The notes below the pieces were generated by a model, which worked only from the letters and a program-made list of their open reading frames with translations, made no database searches and had not been told where the DNA came from. A program made the position numbers and the translations under genes. A stretch of DNA of 64,000 nt from Cognaticolwellia beringensis (GTDB lineage: Bacteria; Pseudomonadota; Gammaproteobacteria; Enterobacterales; Alteromonadaceae): positions 1,302,001 through 1,366,000 of the forward strand of contig NZ_CP020465.1 in NCBI RefSeq assembly GCF_002076895.1, given 5' to 3'. Below are positions 51,305 through 61,076 of this stretch, one piece after another. Every line of letters begins with the position of its first letter. Position 1 is the first letter of the stretch.

Positions 51305-52642
51305 ATGTCACAGAGAAGATATTTTGGCACCGATGGAATTCGAGGCTTAGTAGGCCAATATCCAATTACCCCAGAATTTGTCATGAAATTAGGTTATGCA
51401 GCTGGTCGAGTATTAGCAGCACAAGGCACTAAAAAAGTATTAATTGGTAAAGACACCCGTATTTCAGGCTACATGTTAGAGTCGGCATTAGAAGCAGGCT
51501 TCTCTGCCGCTGGTATTGATATTGGTTTGTTAGGGCCAATGCCTACGCCTGGTATTGCTTATTTAACGAAAACTTTTCGTGCTGAAGCAGGTATCGTCAT
51601 AAGTGCCTCGCACAATCCGTTCTACGACAATGGCATTAAATTTTTCTCTCAAGACGGACAAAAGTTACCCGATGATGTTGAATTAGCCATTGAAGCAGAA
51701 TTAGATAAAGAGATGAGTTGTGTTGAGTCCGCTCATTTAGGCAAAGCAACACGTATTGCCGATGCAGCAGGTCGTTATATCGAATTTTGTAAAAGTAACT
51801 TCCCAAGCCAATACTCATTAAAGGGTATGAAAATCGTGGTTGATTGTGCTCATGGCGCAACCTATCACATAGCACCGAACGTTTTTCGAGAGTTAGGCGC
51901 AGAGGTTATAGAAATAGGCACCTCACCTAATGGCACTAATATTAACCACGAATGTGGTGCAACGTCGATGGCAGCAATTAGTGCAGCCGTTGTTGAGCAT
52001 CAAGCCGATTTAGGTGTTGCACTGGACGGTGATGGCGATCGTTTAATGATGGTAGACCATACCGGTTATGTTATAGATGGCGATGAAAGTGTTTATGTTA
52101 TCGCTTGTAATGACTTACAAAATGGCAGTATTGATGGTGGTGTTGTTGGCACATTAATGAGTAACATGGGCTTAGAGCTTGCACTTGCTGATATGGATGT
52201 ACCTTTTGTTCGTAGTAAAGTGGGTGATCGCTACGTAATGGAAATGCTTAAGCAAAAAGGCTGGAAATTAGGTGCAGAAAACTCAGGTCACGTAATCAAC
52301 TTAAACCATACATCTACCGGTGATGGCATTATTGCCGCGTTAAATGTTTTAACGGCAATCTGTAATTCAGGTAAAACATTATTTGAATTGCGCCAAGGTA
52401 TGACGAAATTACCGCAAGTATTAGTGAACGTAAGGTTCTCTGGTGACACTGATCCGTTAACTAATGCTGAAGTTGTGGCATCTGTTGACCGAGTCAATGA
52501 AAAACTGACCGGTCGTGGTCGAGTGTTACTCAGAAAGTCAGGTACAGAACCTTTGATCCGCGTCATGGTTGAAGGTCCAGAGCATGATGAAGTTACCGCC
52601 TTAGCAAATGAAATTGCCGACGCTGTAAAGCAAGCTTGCTAG
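51305..52642 (+). CDS. glmM: Phosphoglucosamine mutase
   Basis: The 445-residue enzyme converts glucosamine 6-phosphate to glucosamine 1-phosphate for UDP-GlcNAc. It has [11 protein letters not shown] at the N-terminus, the phosphoserine loop [13 protein letters not shown] (Ser102, the same number as in E. coli), the metal loop ALDGDGDR, the sugar loop GAENSGHVI and the phosphate-binding [15 protein letters not shown]. The gene lies 67 bp after folP, as in enterics. Confidence 0.97.
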   Translation: MSQRRYFGTDGIRGLVGQYPITPEFVMKLGYAAGRVLAAQGTKKVLIGKDTRISGYMLESALEAGFSAAGIDIGLLGPMPTPGIAYLTKTFRAEAGIVISASHNPFYDNGIKFFSQDGQKLPDDVELAIEAELDKEMSCVESAHLGKATRIADAAGRYIEFCKSNFPSQYSLKGMKIVVDCAHGATYHIAPNVFRELGAEVIEIGTSPNGTNINHECGATSMAAISAAVVEHQADLGVALDGDGDRLMMVDHTGYVIDGDESVYVIACNDLQNGSIDGGVVGTLMSNMGLELALADMDVPFVRSKVGDRYVMEMLKQKGWKLGAENSGHVINLNHTSTGDGIIAALNVLTAICNSGKTLFELRQGMTKLPQVLVNVRFSGDTDPLTNAEVVASVDRVNEKLTGRGRVLLRKSGTEPLIRVMVEGPEHDEVTALANEIADAVKQAC

Positions 52643-52767
52643 GGAAAAAGTTCGTTCGATTTTAAAGTCGAATGAATAATGAGCAATTAAACATGATATT
52701 GCGTGAAATACTTGTATCTTGTCGACAGGTTAGTTAATATCTCGCCGCTTTGATTTAGGAATGAAAA

Positions 52768-53538
52768 ATGAATAGACTTTCGATAGTTGCAGCAAACTGG
52801 AAAATGAATGGCAGTTTAGCTTTAGTCAACTCAATGGTTTCAGAGTTAAATAACGTAACGTTAAATGAAAATGTTGAAGTAGTTGTTTGTCCTAGCTTTC
52901 CTTACTTAGCGGCATTTAGTTTAGCAAGCGATAATGTAAATTTGTCAAAAGCATTTAGTTTAGGTGCTCAAAACTTAAATGAATTTGCTAACGGCGCATT
53001 TACTGGCGAAGTATCAACGTCAATGTTACAAGAAGTTGGTGCAAGCTATGTCATAGTCGGGCACTCTGAGCGTCGAAGTATTTATAACGAATCAAGTGTT
53101 TTAGTTGCACATAAAGTTAAAGCAGCATTATCGGCAGGGCTTAAACCTATTTTATGTATAGGTGAAAGTGAAGACGAACGTGTAGCAGAACAAACCGAAG
53201 TTGTTTTAGCGGCGCAATTACAGCCCGTAATAGATGAAATAGGTATTGAAAATTTTAAAAATGTTGTTATTGCGTACGAGCCTGTTTGGGCGATAGGTAC
53301 TGGAAAAACAGCATCGCCAGAAATGGCACAAGCAACTCATCAATTTATACGTGAATTTATCGCAAAAGTTGATGAAAACGTCGCAGTTAAATTGCCATTG
53401 TTGTATGGTGGCAGTGTCAATGCGACTAACTGTGAAGAATTATTTGCACAAGCTGATATCGATGGTGGATTAATCGGCGGTGCTAGTTTAAAAGCCGAAG
53501 AATTTAAAATAATTTGTTCGGCAGCAAAGGGAAAATAA
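52768..53538 (+). CDS. tpiA: Triose-phosphate isomerase
   Basis: The 256-residue glycolytic enzyme has the N-terminal ANWKMNGS with catalytic Lys, the catalytic His in VIVGHSERR (about residue 96), the catalytic Glu in AYEPVWAIGTGKTA and the phosphate-binding LLYGGSVNATN and DGGLIGGASL. Length matches E. coli TpiA (255). Its position between glmM and secG is typical of Alteromonadales and related groups. It lies 1 bp before secG, implying coupling. Confidence 0.97.
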   Translation: MNRLSIVAANWKMNGSLALVNSMVSELNNVTLNENVEVVVCPSFPYLAAFSLASDNVNLSKAFSLGAQNLNEFANGAFTGEVSTSMLQEVGASYVIVGHSERRSIYNESSVLVAHKVKAALSAGLKPILCIGESEDERVAEQTEVVLAAQLQPVIDEIGIENFKNVVIAYEPVWAIGTGKTASPEMAQATHQFIREFIAKVDENVAVKLPLLYGGSVNATNCEELFAQADIDGGLIGGASLKAEEFKIICSAAKGK

Positions 53539-53539
53539 A

Positions 53540-53923
53540 ATGTTGTATCAAGTGTTAATTGTAGTGTATTTGATCGTTGCTTTATGTTTAATTGGTTTAG
53601 TACTAATTCAGCAAGGTAAGGGTGCTGATATGGGCGCATCATTCGGCGCTGGTTCATCAGCCACTATTTTTGGTTCAAGCGGTTCTGGTAACTTCTTAAC
53701 AAAATCGACAACTTACTTAGCGATAGCATTTTTTGCCATCAGCTTAGTATTAGGTAACTTAACAGCTAACCGTGTTAAAGCAGGTGCTGACTTTGATGAC
53801 CTAGCTGTGCCAGTAGAACAAAGCATTCCAGCTGATGCATCAGTTGTCGAACCAAAATTTGATAACGCTGATGTACCTGCGAGCGACGCTACTGCAGAAA
53901 AAGGCAGCGACGTACCAAACTAG
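53540..53923 (+). CDS. secG: Protein-export membrane protein SecG
   Basis: The 127-residue protein has two transmembrane segments (about 3-22 and 54-71) joined by a Gly/Ser-rich cytoplasmic loop (KGADMGASFGAGSSATIFGSSGSGNF), the hallmark of SecG, which assists the SecYEG translocon. The C-terminal tail is Asp/Ala/Val-rich and longer than in E. coli (110 aa). It directly precedes tRNA-Leu(GAG), the same neighbourhood as secG-leuU in E. coli. Confidence 0.95.
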   Translation: MLYQVLIVVYLIVALCLIGLVLIQQGKGADMGASFGAGSSATIFGSSGSGNFLTKSTTYLAIAFFAISLVLGNLTANRVKAGADFDDLAVPVEQSIPADASVVEPKFDNADVPASDATAEKGSDVPN

Positions 53924-53936
53924 TTTTATAATATTT

Positions 53937-54021
53937 GCAGATATGGCGGAATTGGTAGACGCGCCACCTTGAGGGGGTGGTGCCTTAGGGCGTGAGAGTT
54001 CGAGTCTCTCTATCTGCACCA
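53937..54021 (+). tRNA. leuU: tRNA-Leu (anticodon GAG)
   Basis: The 85-nt sequence pairs as an acceptor stem GCAGATA / TATCTGC with encoded ACCA. It has the D-arm GGAATTGGTAGAC, the anticodon stem CCACC / GGTGG around loop TTGAGGG (GAG at 53971-53973), a long class II variable arm (TGCCTTAGGGCGT) and the T-arm GAGAG TTCGAGT CTCTC. It corresponds in place and anticodon to E. coli leuU. Confidence 0.96.
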
Positions 54022-54049
54022 AATACAGGTTCGATAAGAACCAATAAAG

Positions 54050-54088
54050 ACCGGAATAACCTTTATAATAAGGTGTTCCGGTTTTTTT
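54050..54088 (+). terminator. Terminator after tRNA-Leu
   Basis: A stem of about 12 bp with an internal mismatch (ACCGGAATAACCTT / AAGGTGTTCCGGT) is followed by T7, 29 bp after the tRNA. It ends the secG-tRNA transcript. Confidence 0.93.
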
Positions 54089-55066
54089 ATGTCTTAATAT
54101 TCTTCAGAAAGTAACCTAGTGTACAGAGTAACTTTATAGCGCTATAACTGCTTCTTCACTTTTTGGATATGCATGAAGCCATTGAGCAGTTATCACTAAA
54201 AATATATGCATTATAAATGGTATTAACAAGCTAACGCTCGGTTAAATCAAGATGTAATTCATTACATAACCTGTGTCAGGGTCATAGCGTAGTATGCAAA
54301 AATCAACTTATCTCCTTATTTAATAACACCTTAAGTACTATAAATATGAGAGTTAATGATAACTTAAGAATGTACTTTATTAACTTGATAGGCAAGGCTA
54401 TGCAGTGTAAATGAATGCTAACGTTGGCTCGTGTCATAGTACATTTCTATAAATTTTCGTATCAAACTATGTTACTTCTTTATAAACATTTTGCTCCAAT
54501 AATTTAAGTGCCAAATGCTTTATGCTCTGCAATGATAATAAGTATGAGTAAAGTGCCTATCAATAGACAAATATTAAGTTGTTTTAACGGAGCGATAATT
54601 ACTTCTACTAGATTTACTTATTATTAATAATCATAACAATTGATATGTTGACGTTACGGCTTAAGGGCCTTTAAAGCGCTGCCGACACAGTTTATTAACG
54701 AATTGTTGGGCGCTATGTAAGCGAAGGGGGTTAATGGCTTAAAATTGGCTGCTAGTTTGCCTCGTTATGCTTTTTTTATAACGAGTATGATTTATGACGG
54801 TTTATATTTATGGAACACTTTGCTGAAAAATTACACATTAGACATGTCAGATTTAATAATACTCTTTATATAATGCCAACTAAGGTTATTAATCTTTTGG
54901 ATTACAGATAAAACTGTACTGAAATTGCTCAAAGGCGAACGCATTTACATTTATAAACGTACTTTTTAAGCTTATGCGAAATTATGGGGGTTGTAATTGA
55001 TACTAAAGAAAGGAAACTTGGTTGAGATATACTTTGTTTTCACTAGAAGCCTAGTTTATATAAAGC
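54089..55066. other. Gene-free AT-rich stretch following tRNA-Leu
   Basis: Nearly 1 kb contains no ORF over 60 codons on either strand and no tRNA-like fold that I could see. The only structures noted are an 8-bp inverted repeat (CTCGTTAT / ATAACGAG, about 54757-54785) with a T-rich loop. No repeated copy of the tRNA 3' end was found. Unexplained DNA at a synteny break. Confidence 0.5.
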
Positions 55067-55099
55067 TTAAAAAACGAAGTGCCTAATACACTTCGTTTT
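55067..55099 (-). terminator. Terminator of the PrsT-like gene
   Basis: An 11-bp perfect stem (AAAACGAAGTG / CACTTCGTTTT) with a 7-nt loop lies 34 bp beyond the TPR gene stop. On the minus strand it runs into TTTTTT. Confidence 0.9.
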
Positions 55100-55132
55100 A
55101 TTAAAACTATCTTACTCAACTGACTATATTCG

Positions 55133-57898
55133 TTATTTAATGCTTTCTAACAACGCTTTAGCTTCATCTTGCTCGTAAAAATTAATATTGCTAGAAAGCG
55201 CACGATCCAATTCTCTTCTTGCTTCCTCAACTCGGTTAAGCTTCATTAATGTATAGCCTAAATGGTAGTTAATTGCCGGATCATTAGAGTTCATAGTATA
55301 GGCTCGTCTAAGTAAGATTAAGCCTTCTTCAAATTCTCCTCGTAAAACTTTTATCCACCCATAAGTATCTAGTATAGCGGAAGATGTATCATCTAGTGTT
55401 AATGCGTTGGAGGCATATTTTTCAGCTATAGCTAGATCTGACTTTATTAAAATATTGGCTAAATTATTAAAAATTATTGATTTATTTTGCAGTCCATCAA
55501 CATCTTTTAAAATTTCATAATGTATTTTAGCATTCGCTATATCACCCATATTTAAATAATAATGAGCCAAAAGGTTACGCATAAAATGAAAGTTTTCATT
55601 TTTTGTCAAAATTTCAGTGGTCGTGTTTTTAAATGCTTCAAGACCATAGCCTATAGTAGTCATTTGGTACAATTTTACGGATGCTTGAATAAAACTGTGA
55701 TCTAATGAAAGCGCTGTTGCATATTTTTCACTGGCCAGAGTTAACTTTTTTTGTTTTGCCAGTAAATCACCACGAACTAATAAAACATTAGGGTTATTTG
55801 TATAGGCTTTTTCAATAGCAATAAGTTTGCTGTCGGCTAGTTCTAGCGAATTTAATTGAATATCTAACTTAACTATTTGTAATTGTATTAATAAGTTTTC
55901 AGGGGCTAATATAAGTGCTCTTTTTAATAATGCTTGCGCTTTTAAAGGCTCATTAGTCTTCGAATATAATTGGCTTAGTTCATAAAATGCTCTTGGTCCT
56001 TCTACTATTCCTTCAAGTATTTCAATTTGCTTTACAGCCTGTTTGGTATCTTTTAGGGCTAAATATATTTCAATTCTTTGTTTTATATATTCAGGGTTTA
56101 AAAACACTAGTTTATTGAGGTTGTCTAATTCGTTTAGCGCTGATTCATAGTCACCTTGTTGCATATAAATATCGACTAAAACTTCAGAGGCTTTGATGTT
56201 AGTTTTACTCGCGCTGGTTAATTTAGTTAGCTTCTCTAAGGCGAGGGAGATATTGTTCATGTCTCGATCAAGCTTAGCGTCTAAAATAATTAAAGGGGCA
56301 AATGCTGACTGTGTTTCTAAAAGCTTTGTTGTTATAACTTTAGCATCCTCAAATTCACCTAATGCCGCTTTAGCGTTAGCAATATTAAAAAGGCTGTTAA
56401 AGTCTCCAGGTTTAATAGATAAAACTTGCTCAAATGTTTTAACCGCGGGGCTCCATTGCTGCTGTTGTAACAACAACACACCTTTAAAGGTCAAAAAATC
56501 GGAATTTAATGGTTCTGCTTCTAAGAGCGTGTCGGCAATTTCATTAGCTTCAACTATCTTTTTATTAGCTCGGTAGACAAGGCCTTTAGTAAGCAAAAAT
56601 ATAGCATTAAATTCTTTTGGTTGATGTTGGTCAAGTAAGGCAATTGCGTTATCAAATTGCTCTATTTTTGATAAGTAATTCACTTTCGCGAATAGTAACG
56701 CCTGGCTGTTTTTAAATTCGTCTTCTAAGGTTGTTATTAGTCGCTCAGCTTTATAAATTTTTTGATTGTTTAAATATAAATCTATTAGTTTTGTTGCTAG
56801 CGGTAAGTTGTTAATAATCAGCTTTTCTTTCGCTTCAAGTAAATCTAAGGCTTTATCTTGTTGGTTTTGGCGTAAATATATGTCAACTAACATTTTTATA
56901 GCGGCAGAGTCTTGTGGTACATCTCTTAAATAGGCAAGTAGCTCTTTTTGAGCTACTTCAAAGTCATTTTGTAAATATGCAGCAGCACCAGCAACATAGG
57001 TTAGTGAGGCGTTAGTATTTTTTTGCTCGTCAGTATATAAGGATAATTTTTGGCTGATGTCTATAAGCACGGCTTTAGCTTCTTCAAACTTAGCGGTATT
57101 GGCTAAGAGTTCGCTTTGTAGTAATTTTGCCATAGGATCTTCAGGGGTATTAATCAAAATTTTATTAACCAATAAGAGTGCTTCTTCAAACTTGCCAGCG
57201 TTAGTGTAGGCATTGGCGAGTGAACGCTGCACAATAGGGTCGTTATTATCAATGTTATAGGCAGTTTCGAAAGCATTTAAAGCACTTTTATTATCTTTTT
57301 TTCTTATGTATAGCTGGCCTTTAAGATGCCAAATTCTGCTTTGTTGAGGATATAAAGTAATGACTTGTTCGATTAATTTTTCTGCTGTGCTGTAATTTTG
57401 TTGGTTTAATTCAAATGCGGCAAGAGAACCTAGCGCTCGATCATTTGTTGGTGCTAGGCTTAGCGCAAGATTAAAATATTTACGAGTCTCCTCTATATTG
57501 TCTAGCGCACGATAAGCGTTAGCCGATAACAGATACCATGTAAGTTTATTTTCGGCATTTAACGATTTACCTTTTCCTAAATCAATGACTTGTTGAAACT
57601 CTCGAGCGATCATCAAGGCACTGCCTAACTCATTTAAGAATAAGTTAATATCAGCACCACCCATTAATGCTTCATCGAGTATCGCTATGCCGTCACCAAA
57701 ATATTGTTTATGCATTAATACTTTACCCATTAATACTTTAGCCGAGAGGTTTTCAGGCTCGTCTTGCATAACGTTTTTTAAATGAATATAAGCTTCTTCA
57801 ATTTGATTACTATTATAAGCGGTGAGGGCTTTTTCAAAGTTGTTGGCAGCAGCTGTAATAGAGCTGATAAGAAAAATACTGAATAAAAATAATCGCAT
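55133..57898 (-). CDS. Large TPR-repeat protein, PrsT-like (PEP-CTERM system)
   Basis: Starting at the ATG at 57898 (GGAT upstream), the protein has 921 residues: a signal peptide (MRLFLFSIFLISSITAAA) and then continuous tetratricopeptide repeats to the end (for example PQQSRIWHLKGQLYIRKKDNKSALNAFETAYNID and DPAINYHLGYTLMKLNRVEEARRELDRAL). Size and layout match the TPR protein PrsT that accompanies exosortase/PEP-CTERM loci. The signal region lacks a clear lipobox Cys, unlike the lipoprotein form. It is next to a PEP-CTERM substrate, which supports the assignment. A general periplasmic TPR scaffold is the alternative. Confidence 0.75.
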   Translation of the reverse strand: MRLFLFSIFLISSITAAANNFEKALTAYNSNQIEEAYIHLKNVMQDEPENLSAKVLMGKVLMHKQYFGDGIAILDEALMGGADINLFLNELGSALMIAREFQQVIDLGKGKSLNAENKLTWYLLSANAYRALDNIEETRKYFNLALSLAPTNDRALGSLAAFELNQQNYSTAEKLIEQVITLYPQQSRIWHLKGQLYIRKKDNKSALNAFETAYNIDNNDPIVQRSLANAYTNAGKFEEALLLVNKILINTPEDPMAKLLQSELLANTAKFEEAKAVLIDISQKLSLYTDEQKNTNASLTYVAGAAAYLQNDFEVAQKELLAYLRDVPQDSAAIKMLVDIYLRQNQQDKALDLLEAKEKLIINNLPLATKLIDLYLNNQKIYKAERLITTLEDEFKNSQALLFAKVNYLSKIEQFDNAIALLDQHQPKEFNAIFLLTKGLVYRANKKIVEANEIADTLLEAEPLNSDFLTFKGVLLLQQQQWSPAVKTFEQVLSIKPGDFNSLFNIANAKAALGEFEDAKVITTKLLETQSAFAPLIILDAKLDRDMNNISLALEKLTKLTSASKTNIKASEVLVDIYMQQGDYESALNELDNLNKLVFLNPEYIKQRIEIYLALKDTKQAVKQIEILEGIVEGPRAFYELSQLYSKTNEPLKAQALLKRALILAPENLLIQLQIVKLDIQLNSLELADSKLIAIEKAYTNNPNVLLVRGDLLAKQKKLTLASEKYATALSLDHSFIQASVKLYQMTTIGYGLEAFKNTTTEILTKNENFHFMRNLLAHYYLNMGDIANAKIHYEILKDVDGLQNKSIIFNNLANILIKSDLAIAEKYASNALTLDDTSSAILDTYGWIKVLRGEFEEGLILLRRAYTMNSNDPAINYHLGYTLMKLNRVEEARRELDRALSSNINFYEQDEAKALLESIK

Positions 57899-58023
57899 GG
57901 CAATCCAAAATATAAAGGGTGAATAAACTAACATAAGTAATTATTGCTTAATCTAACCTATTCTAAAAGTAAAAATAAGTTAAATTAACGTCATAAGAAG
58001 AGTAATTAAAAAGCTTAGGGCAT

Positions 58024-58051
58024 AAAAAAAGATGGCTTAGCCATCTTTTTT
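58024..58051 (-). terminator. Terminator of the PEP-CTERM gene
   Basis: A perfect stem (AAAAAAGATGGC / GCCATCTTTTTT) with a 3-nt loop lies 15 bp after the stop codon of the minus-strand PEP-CTERM gene, with a U-tract on that strand. Confidence 0.92.
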
Positions 58052-58066
58052 CTTGAAAAATATTTA

Positions 58067-58966
58067 TTACTTTAGCTTCTTACGACTAGAGGCGAATAAG
58101 CCAACGATTGCTAAACCGAACAATGCAATTGTACTAGGCTCAGGTACGCTTGTTGCTGGAAGTTGTTGGCTAGTGGTAAACTTAACCCCAGCTAACTTCA
58201 TACCATCATTGCCTTCCCAATCCGTTTCACCACCAAAAGCAGACGCATTTAATGCCCCAATTAACCAAAAATTAGAATAAACACCTGCCAAGTTATTCGC
58301 ATTACCTTCACCGACCACACCAATATTAGAGTAATAGTGGTGAGAGTAGTTACCATCGTGATACAACTGAGAGTAGTTAGAGGTTGTAGTTGTATCGCTA
58401 CCTATATTACCCCATGTATTACCATCAATGCTCCCAGCACTATCTGAGCTAATAGCAGCTACACTTACCTGGTTGCGACTTGCAACAACATCACCGTCAG
58501 TACTATTATTCTGACCATACGCCCAGCTATAAAAAGCTTCTGATAAAGCTACAGCCGCAGAAAACTCAAGTAAAAAGAAGTCATAATCTTGATAATTACA
58601 ATTGTTATTTGCTAGATTGTCAGCTGAATGGGAGTAGCCACAATTTCGAGTATTACGTTCATCTTGATTGATCATGGACCAACCATTACGATTAGGGTCT
58701 AAATCGTATGCTCTTTCTATAAAAGGGTCAGCATCATTATCATTACCATTAGCATTGATACCATTACTACTAGAATTTTTTGTATCTGACCAAGCTGAAA
58801 CGTTGATATCGATACCATCAACCGTAAGGCTAAATTGGTTAAATGCAGAACTGCTCTCACCAGTGATGTTATTACTATGAAAGTCAGCAGTTGTAACACT
58901 TGCTATAGCTGACGATGATACAAATAACGCAGCGATCAAACTTATATTTTTTATGTTATTTAACAT
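58067..58966 (-). CDS. PEP-CTERM sorting-domain protein
   Basis: The 299-residue protein has an N-terminal signal peptide (MLNNIKNISLIAALFVSSSAIAS) and the tripartite C-terminal sorting signal VPEPSTIALFGLAIVGLFASSRKKLK: the PEP motif, a hydrophobic helix and a basic tail. The mature part is rich in Asn, Asp, Ser and Tyr and almost free of Lys, with two Cys in NCGYSHSADNLANNNCNYQDYD. Such proteins are cut and anchored or released by an exosortase (EpsH/XrtA), which is not in this window. Function of the mature domain is unknown. It lies 169 bp upstream of the PrsT-like gene on the same strand, with a terminator between. Confidence 0.92.
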   Translation of the reverse strand: MLNNIKNISLIAALFVSSSAIASVTTADFHSNNITGESSSAFNQFSLTVDGIDINVSAWSDTKNSSSNGINANGNDNDADPFIERAYDLDPNRNGWSMINQDERNTRNCGYSHSADNLANNNCNYQDYDFFLLEFSAAVALSEAFYSWAYGQNNSTDGDVVASRNQVSVAAISSDSAGSIDGNTWGNIGSDTTTTSNYSQLYHDGNYSHHYYSNIGVVGEGNANNLAGVYSNFWLIGALNASAFGGETDWEGNDGMKLAGVKFTTSQQLPATSVPEPSTIALFGLAIVGLFASSRKKLK

Positions 58967-59445
58967 ATAAACTCCATTTACCTATCTAAGACATCTACTG
59001 AGATTTATTTCAAATCTCAACATAGAGATAAAATTATATATTGTACTTATAAGCAAATAGCGCACCAAATAAATTAATTCATTTTTATACAATAAGTTAC
59101 CAGTAATTAATTGTTATTTTTAAGCACTATTGTAAATTATTATGACACTTTCTATTTCCATATTTCGGTCAATTATAACGCAATAACAAATAAAATCATA
59201 GTGGTTATACCAGTTGGTGTGATTGTCTTACATTAGTCTGAGCTTCTAGGGGGGTCTTGCATCCAACACAATAGCAATAAAGCTAGTTTCAGTTAAATCG
59301 CTCATGATTTGTTTTTTGTTTTTTTGCACTGCACTTATTTAACTAGCACTAAGGTAGCACTTCTTTTAAGGGGAATGTTTATTACAGTTAACCTTGTTCA
59401 TTAAATGAACATTCGTAAAAACTATAATTAATAAGCGAGCCAAAC
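58967..59445. other. Divergent intergenic region, PEP-CTERM gene to lipase gene
   Basis: These 479 bp are very AT-rich in the left half. They must hold promoters of both divergent genes. No ORF, RNA or convincing operator was seen; a short TTATACCAGTTGG string at about 59204 is only a loose match to the ATACCAAT end of the MITE-like element. Confidence 0.35.
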
Positions 59446-60153
59446 ATGAAATCAATCCCCTTAAAAGCATCAAGCAAAATAGTACTTTCTCTATTACTGA
59501 CTTTTGCAACTCAAAATGTTTATGCAGCCTGTGTTGACAATGTAGTGTTAGTACATGGTAATACCGGTACACCATCTGATTGGAACAATACCTATGATTT
59601 ACTCAAGGCAAAAAACTATAAAGACAGCGAGATTTTTCGGCCATCTTGGGGCGGCTCTTCTGCTAGTTATAACAACCATAGTGGCTCAGAAGAAACGCCC
59701 GTTAAGAATGCGATCAACAGTGCAATAGCCAGTTCTTGTACAGGTAAAATTGATATCATTGGTCATTCAATGGGCGTTACTCTAGCCGCGCAACAAGTTA
59801 TAAAATTGGGAAAAAGTAATAAAATAGATGCATTTGTTGGTGTAGCAGGTGCATATCGCGGATTATGGACCTGTGGCGCTTATCCTTGGAATGTATGGAC
59901 ACCAACTTGCGGTGCTAGTGGTTTATCGGTGTCGAGCCCATTTTTAGATTGGTTAGAGGGTAAAACAATTGCAAGTCGGGTATATTCTATCAAGAGTTGG
60001 AGTGATCAAATAGTTTGTGGCAGTGGCACATGTCGTGCTGGTGGTATTCATTCAAGCCAAATTGATAATGAAAATGCGACCTATAGTTATAATTTAGATC
60101 ATTTTGGCCTGCAAACAAATACGGCTCAAAAACAATACGATCTAATTAAATAA
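59446..60153 (+). CDS. Secreted lipase/esterase, alpha/beta hydrolase of the class 2 lipase type
   Basis: The 235-residue protein has a Sec signal (MKSIPLKASSKIVLSLLLTFATQNVYA, cleavage near 27) and a compact lipase fold. It has the oxyanion segment VVLVHGNTGTPSDW, nucleophile Ser108 in IIGHSMGVT, Asp187 in SWSDQIV and His219 in LDHFGL, a plausible catalytic triad. Four or more Cys in the mature part suggest disulfides, as expected for an exported enzyme. The natural substrate is unknown; short acyl esters or triglycerides are likely. Expressed alone from its own promoter. Confidence 0.85.
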   Translation: MKSIPLKASSKIVLSLLLTFATQNVYAACVDNVVLVHGNTGTPSDWNNTYDLLKAKNYKDSEIFRPSWGGSSASYNNHSGSEETPVKNAINSAIASSCTGKIDIIGHSMGVTLAAQQVIKLGKSNKIDAFVGVAGAYRGLWTCGAYPWNVWTPTCGASGLSVSSPFLDWLEGKTIASRVYSIKSWSDQIVCGSGTCRAGGIHSSQIDNENATYSYNLDHFGLQTNTAQKQYDLIK

Positions 60154-60287
60154 GTATAGAGAATTAAGCTTAACGTTAACTTTTAGCGTTGTGCATTATA
60201 AATAATTGCCGATAAGGAAGCCGGTAACTTATTGCATTAAACGTTTATGCCCCGGCGTTGTGCTCAGGTTAGTAACTATATTGCCGG

Positions 60288-61076
60288 CTAATTTTTGTCA
60301 AAAGGCATTTTTAGTAATGACAACAACGTTGCTGTTTTATTATCGGCCTTATAGCTTTTAAGGCCGATATCTAAATCTTCATCAGGCTTCTTAGCTTGAG
60401 ATTTATAACTCCCAAATAACCTGTCCCACCAACTGACACTAAAACCATAATTACTATTAGTTTCTTCAACCACTTGGCTATGATGAATACGGTGTAATAC
60501 TTGTGTAATCAGTATGGCGCGTAATGGGTACTCTAACCAACGAGGTAATCGAATATTGGCATGATTAAATAATGCAAAACCATTAAGGGCTACTTCAAAA
60601 ATAATTACAGCAATAGCAGGTATTCCGAGTAATAGCACAGCTAAACCTTTAAGTAATATGCTTAACAAAATTTCAATAGGATGAAAGCGCAAGCCTGTAC
60701 TGGCATCGATATGACTATCAGCATGATGTACTTTATGAAAACGCCATAACATGGGCACAAGGTGAAATATTCGATGCTGCCAGTAAATCATTAAATCTAA
60801 TAACAATACGCTTAAGGTGATGATCAGCCAGTTGGGTAAGTTAATATTATTGAATAGCCCTAACCCTTGTGATGAAGCGTATAGAGCAATGCCGGTAACA
60901 CCAATAGGCACTAATAACCTAGCGACGACTGACGATATAATTAAAAGTGAGAAGTTACCTAACCAACGTACGCGCTTAGTCAGCTTGCTTTTTCGTGCAG
61001 GGAAACAACTTTCTAGCACGAGCATAGTCAGTAAAATGATGAAAAATATACTTAATCGTAAACTGGCATCGGTCAT
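60288..61076 (-). CDS. Sterol desaturase / fatty acid hydroxylase family membrane protein
   Basis: The 262-residue integral membrane protein has about four hydrophobic segments and the histidine clusters of the di-iron family: HRIFH, HKVHHADSH, FNHAN and HRIHHSQ. Family members hydroxylate or desaturate lipids using oxygen; the bacterial substrate is unknown. The ATG at 61076 directly follows the TAG of the CDP-alcohol phosphotransferase gene, so the two are coupled and may act on the same lipid. Confidence 0.85.
   Translation of the reverse strand: MTDASLRLSIFFIILLTMLVLESCFPARKSKLTKRVRWLGNFSLLIISSVVARLLVPIGVTGIALYASSQGLGLFNNINLPNWLIITLSVLLLDLMIYWQHRIFHLVPMLWRFHKVHHADSHIDASTGLRFHPIEILLSILLKGLAVLLLGIPAIAVIIFEVALNGFALFNHANIRLPRWLEYPLRAILITQVLHRIHHSQVVEETNSNYGFSVSWWDRLFGSYKSQAKKPDEDLDIGLKSYKADNKTATLLSLLKMPFDKN

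Noticed and set aside
54697..54730. AACGAATTGTTGGGCGC string resembling integron attC core sites
   Set aside because: No paired R' and R'' boxes in correct spacing, no integrase and no cassette-like ORFs around.
56193..56576. A 127-codon plus-strand frame
   Set aside because: Antisense to the TPR gene and explained by its codon bias.
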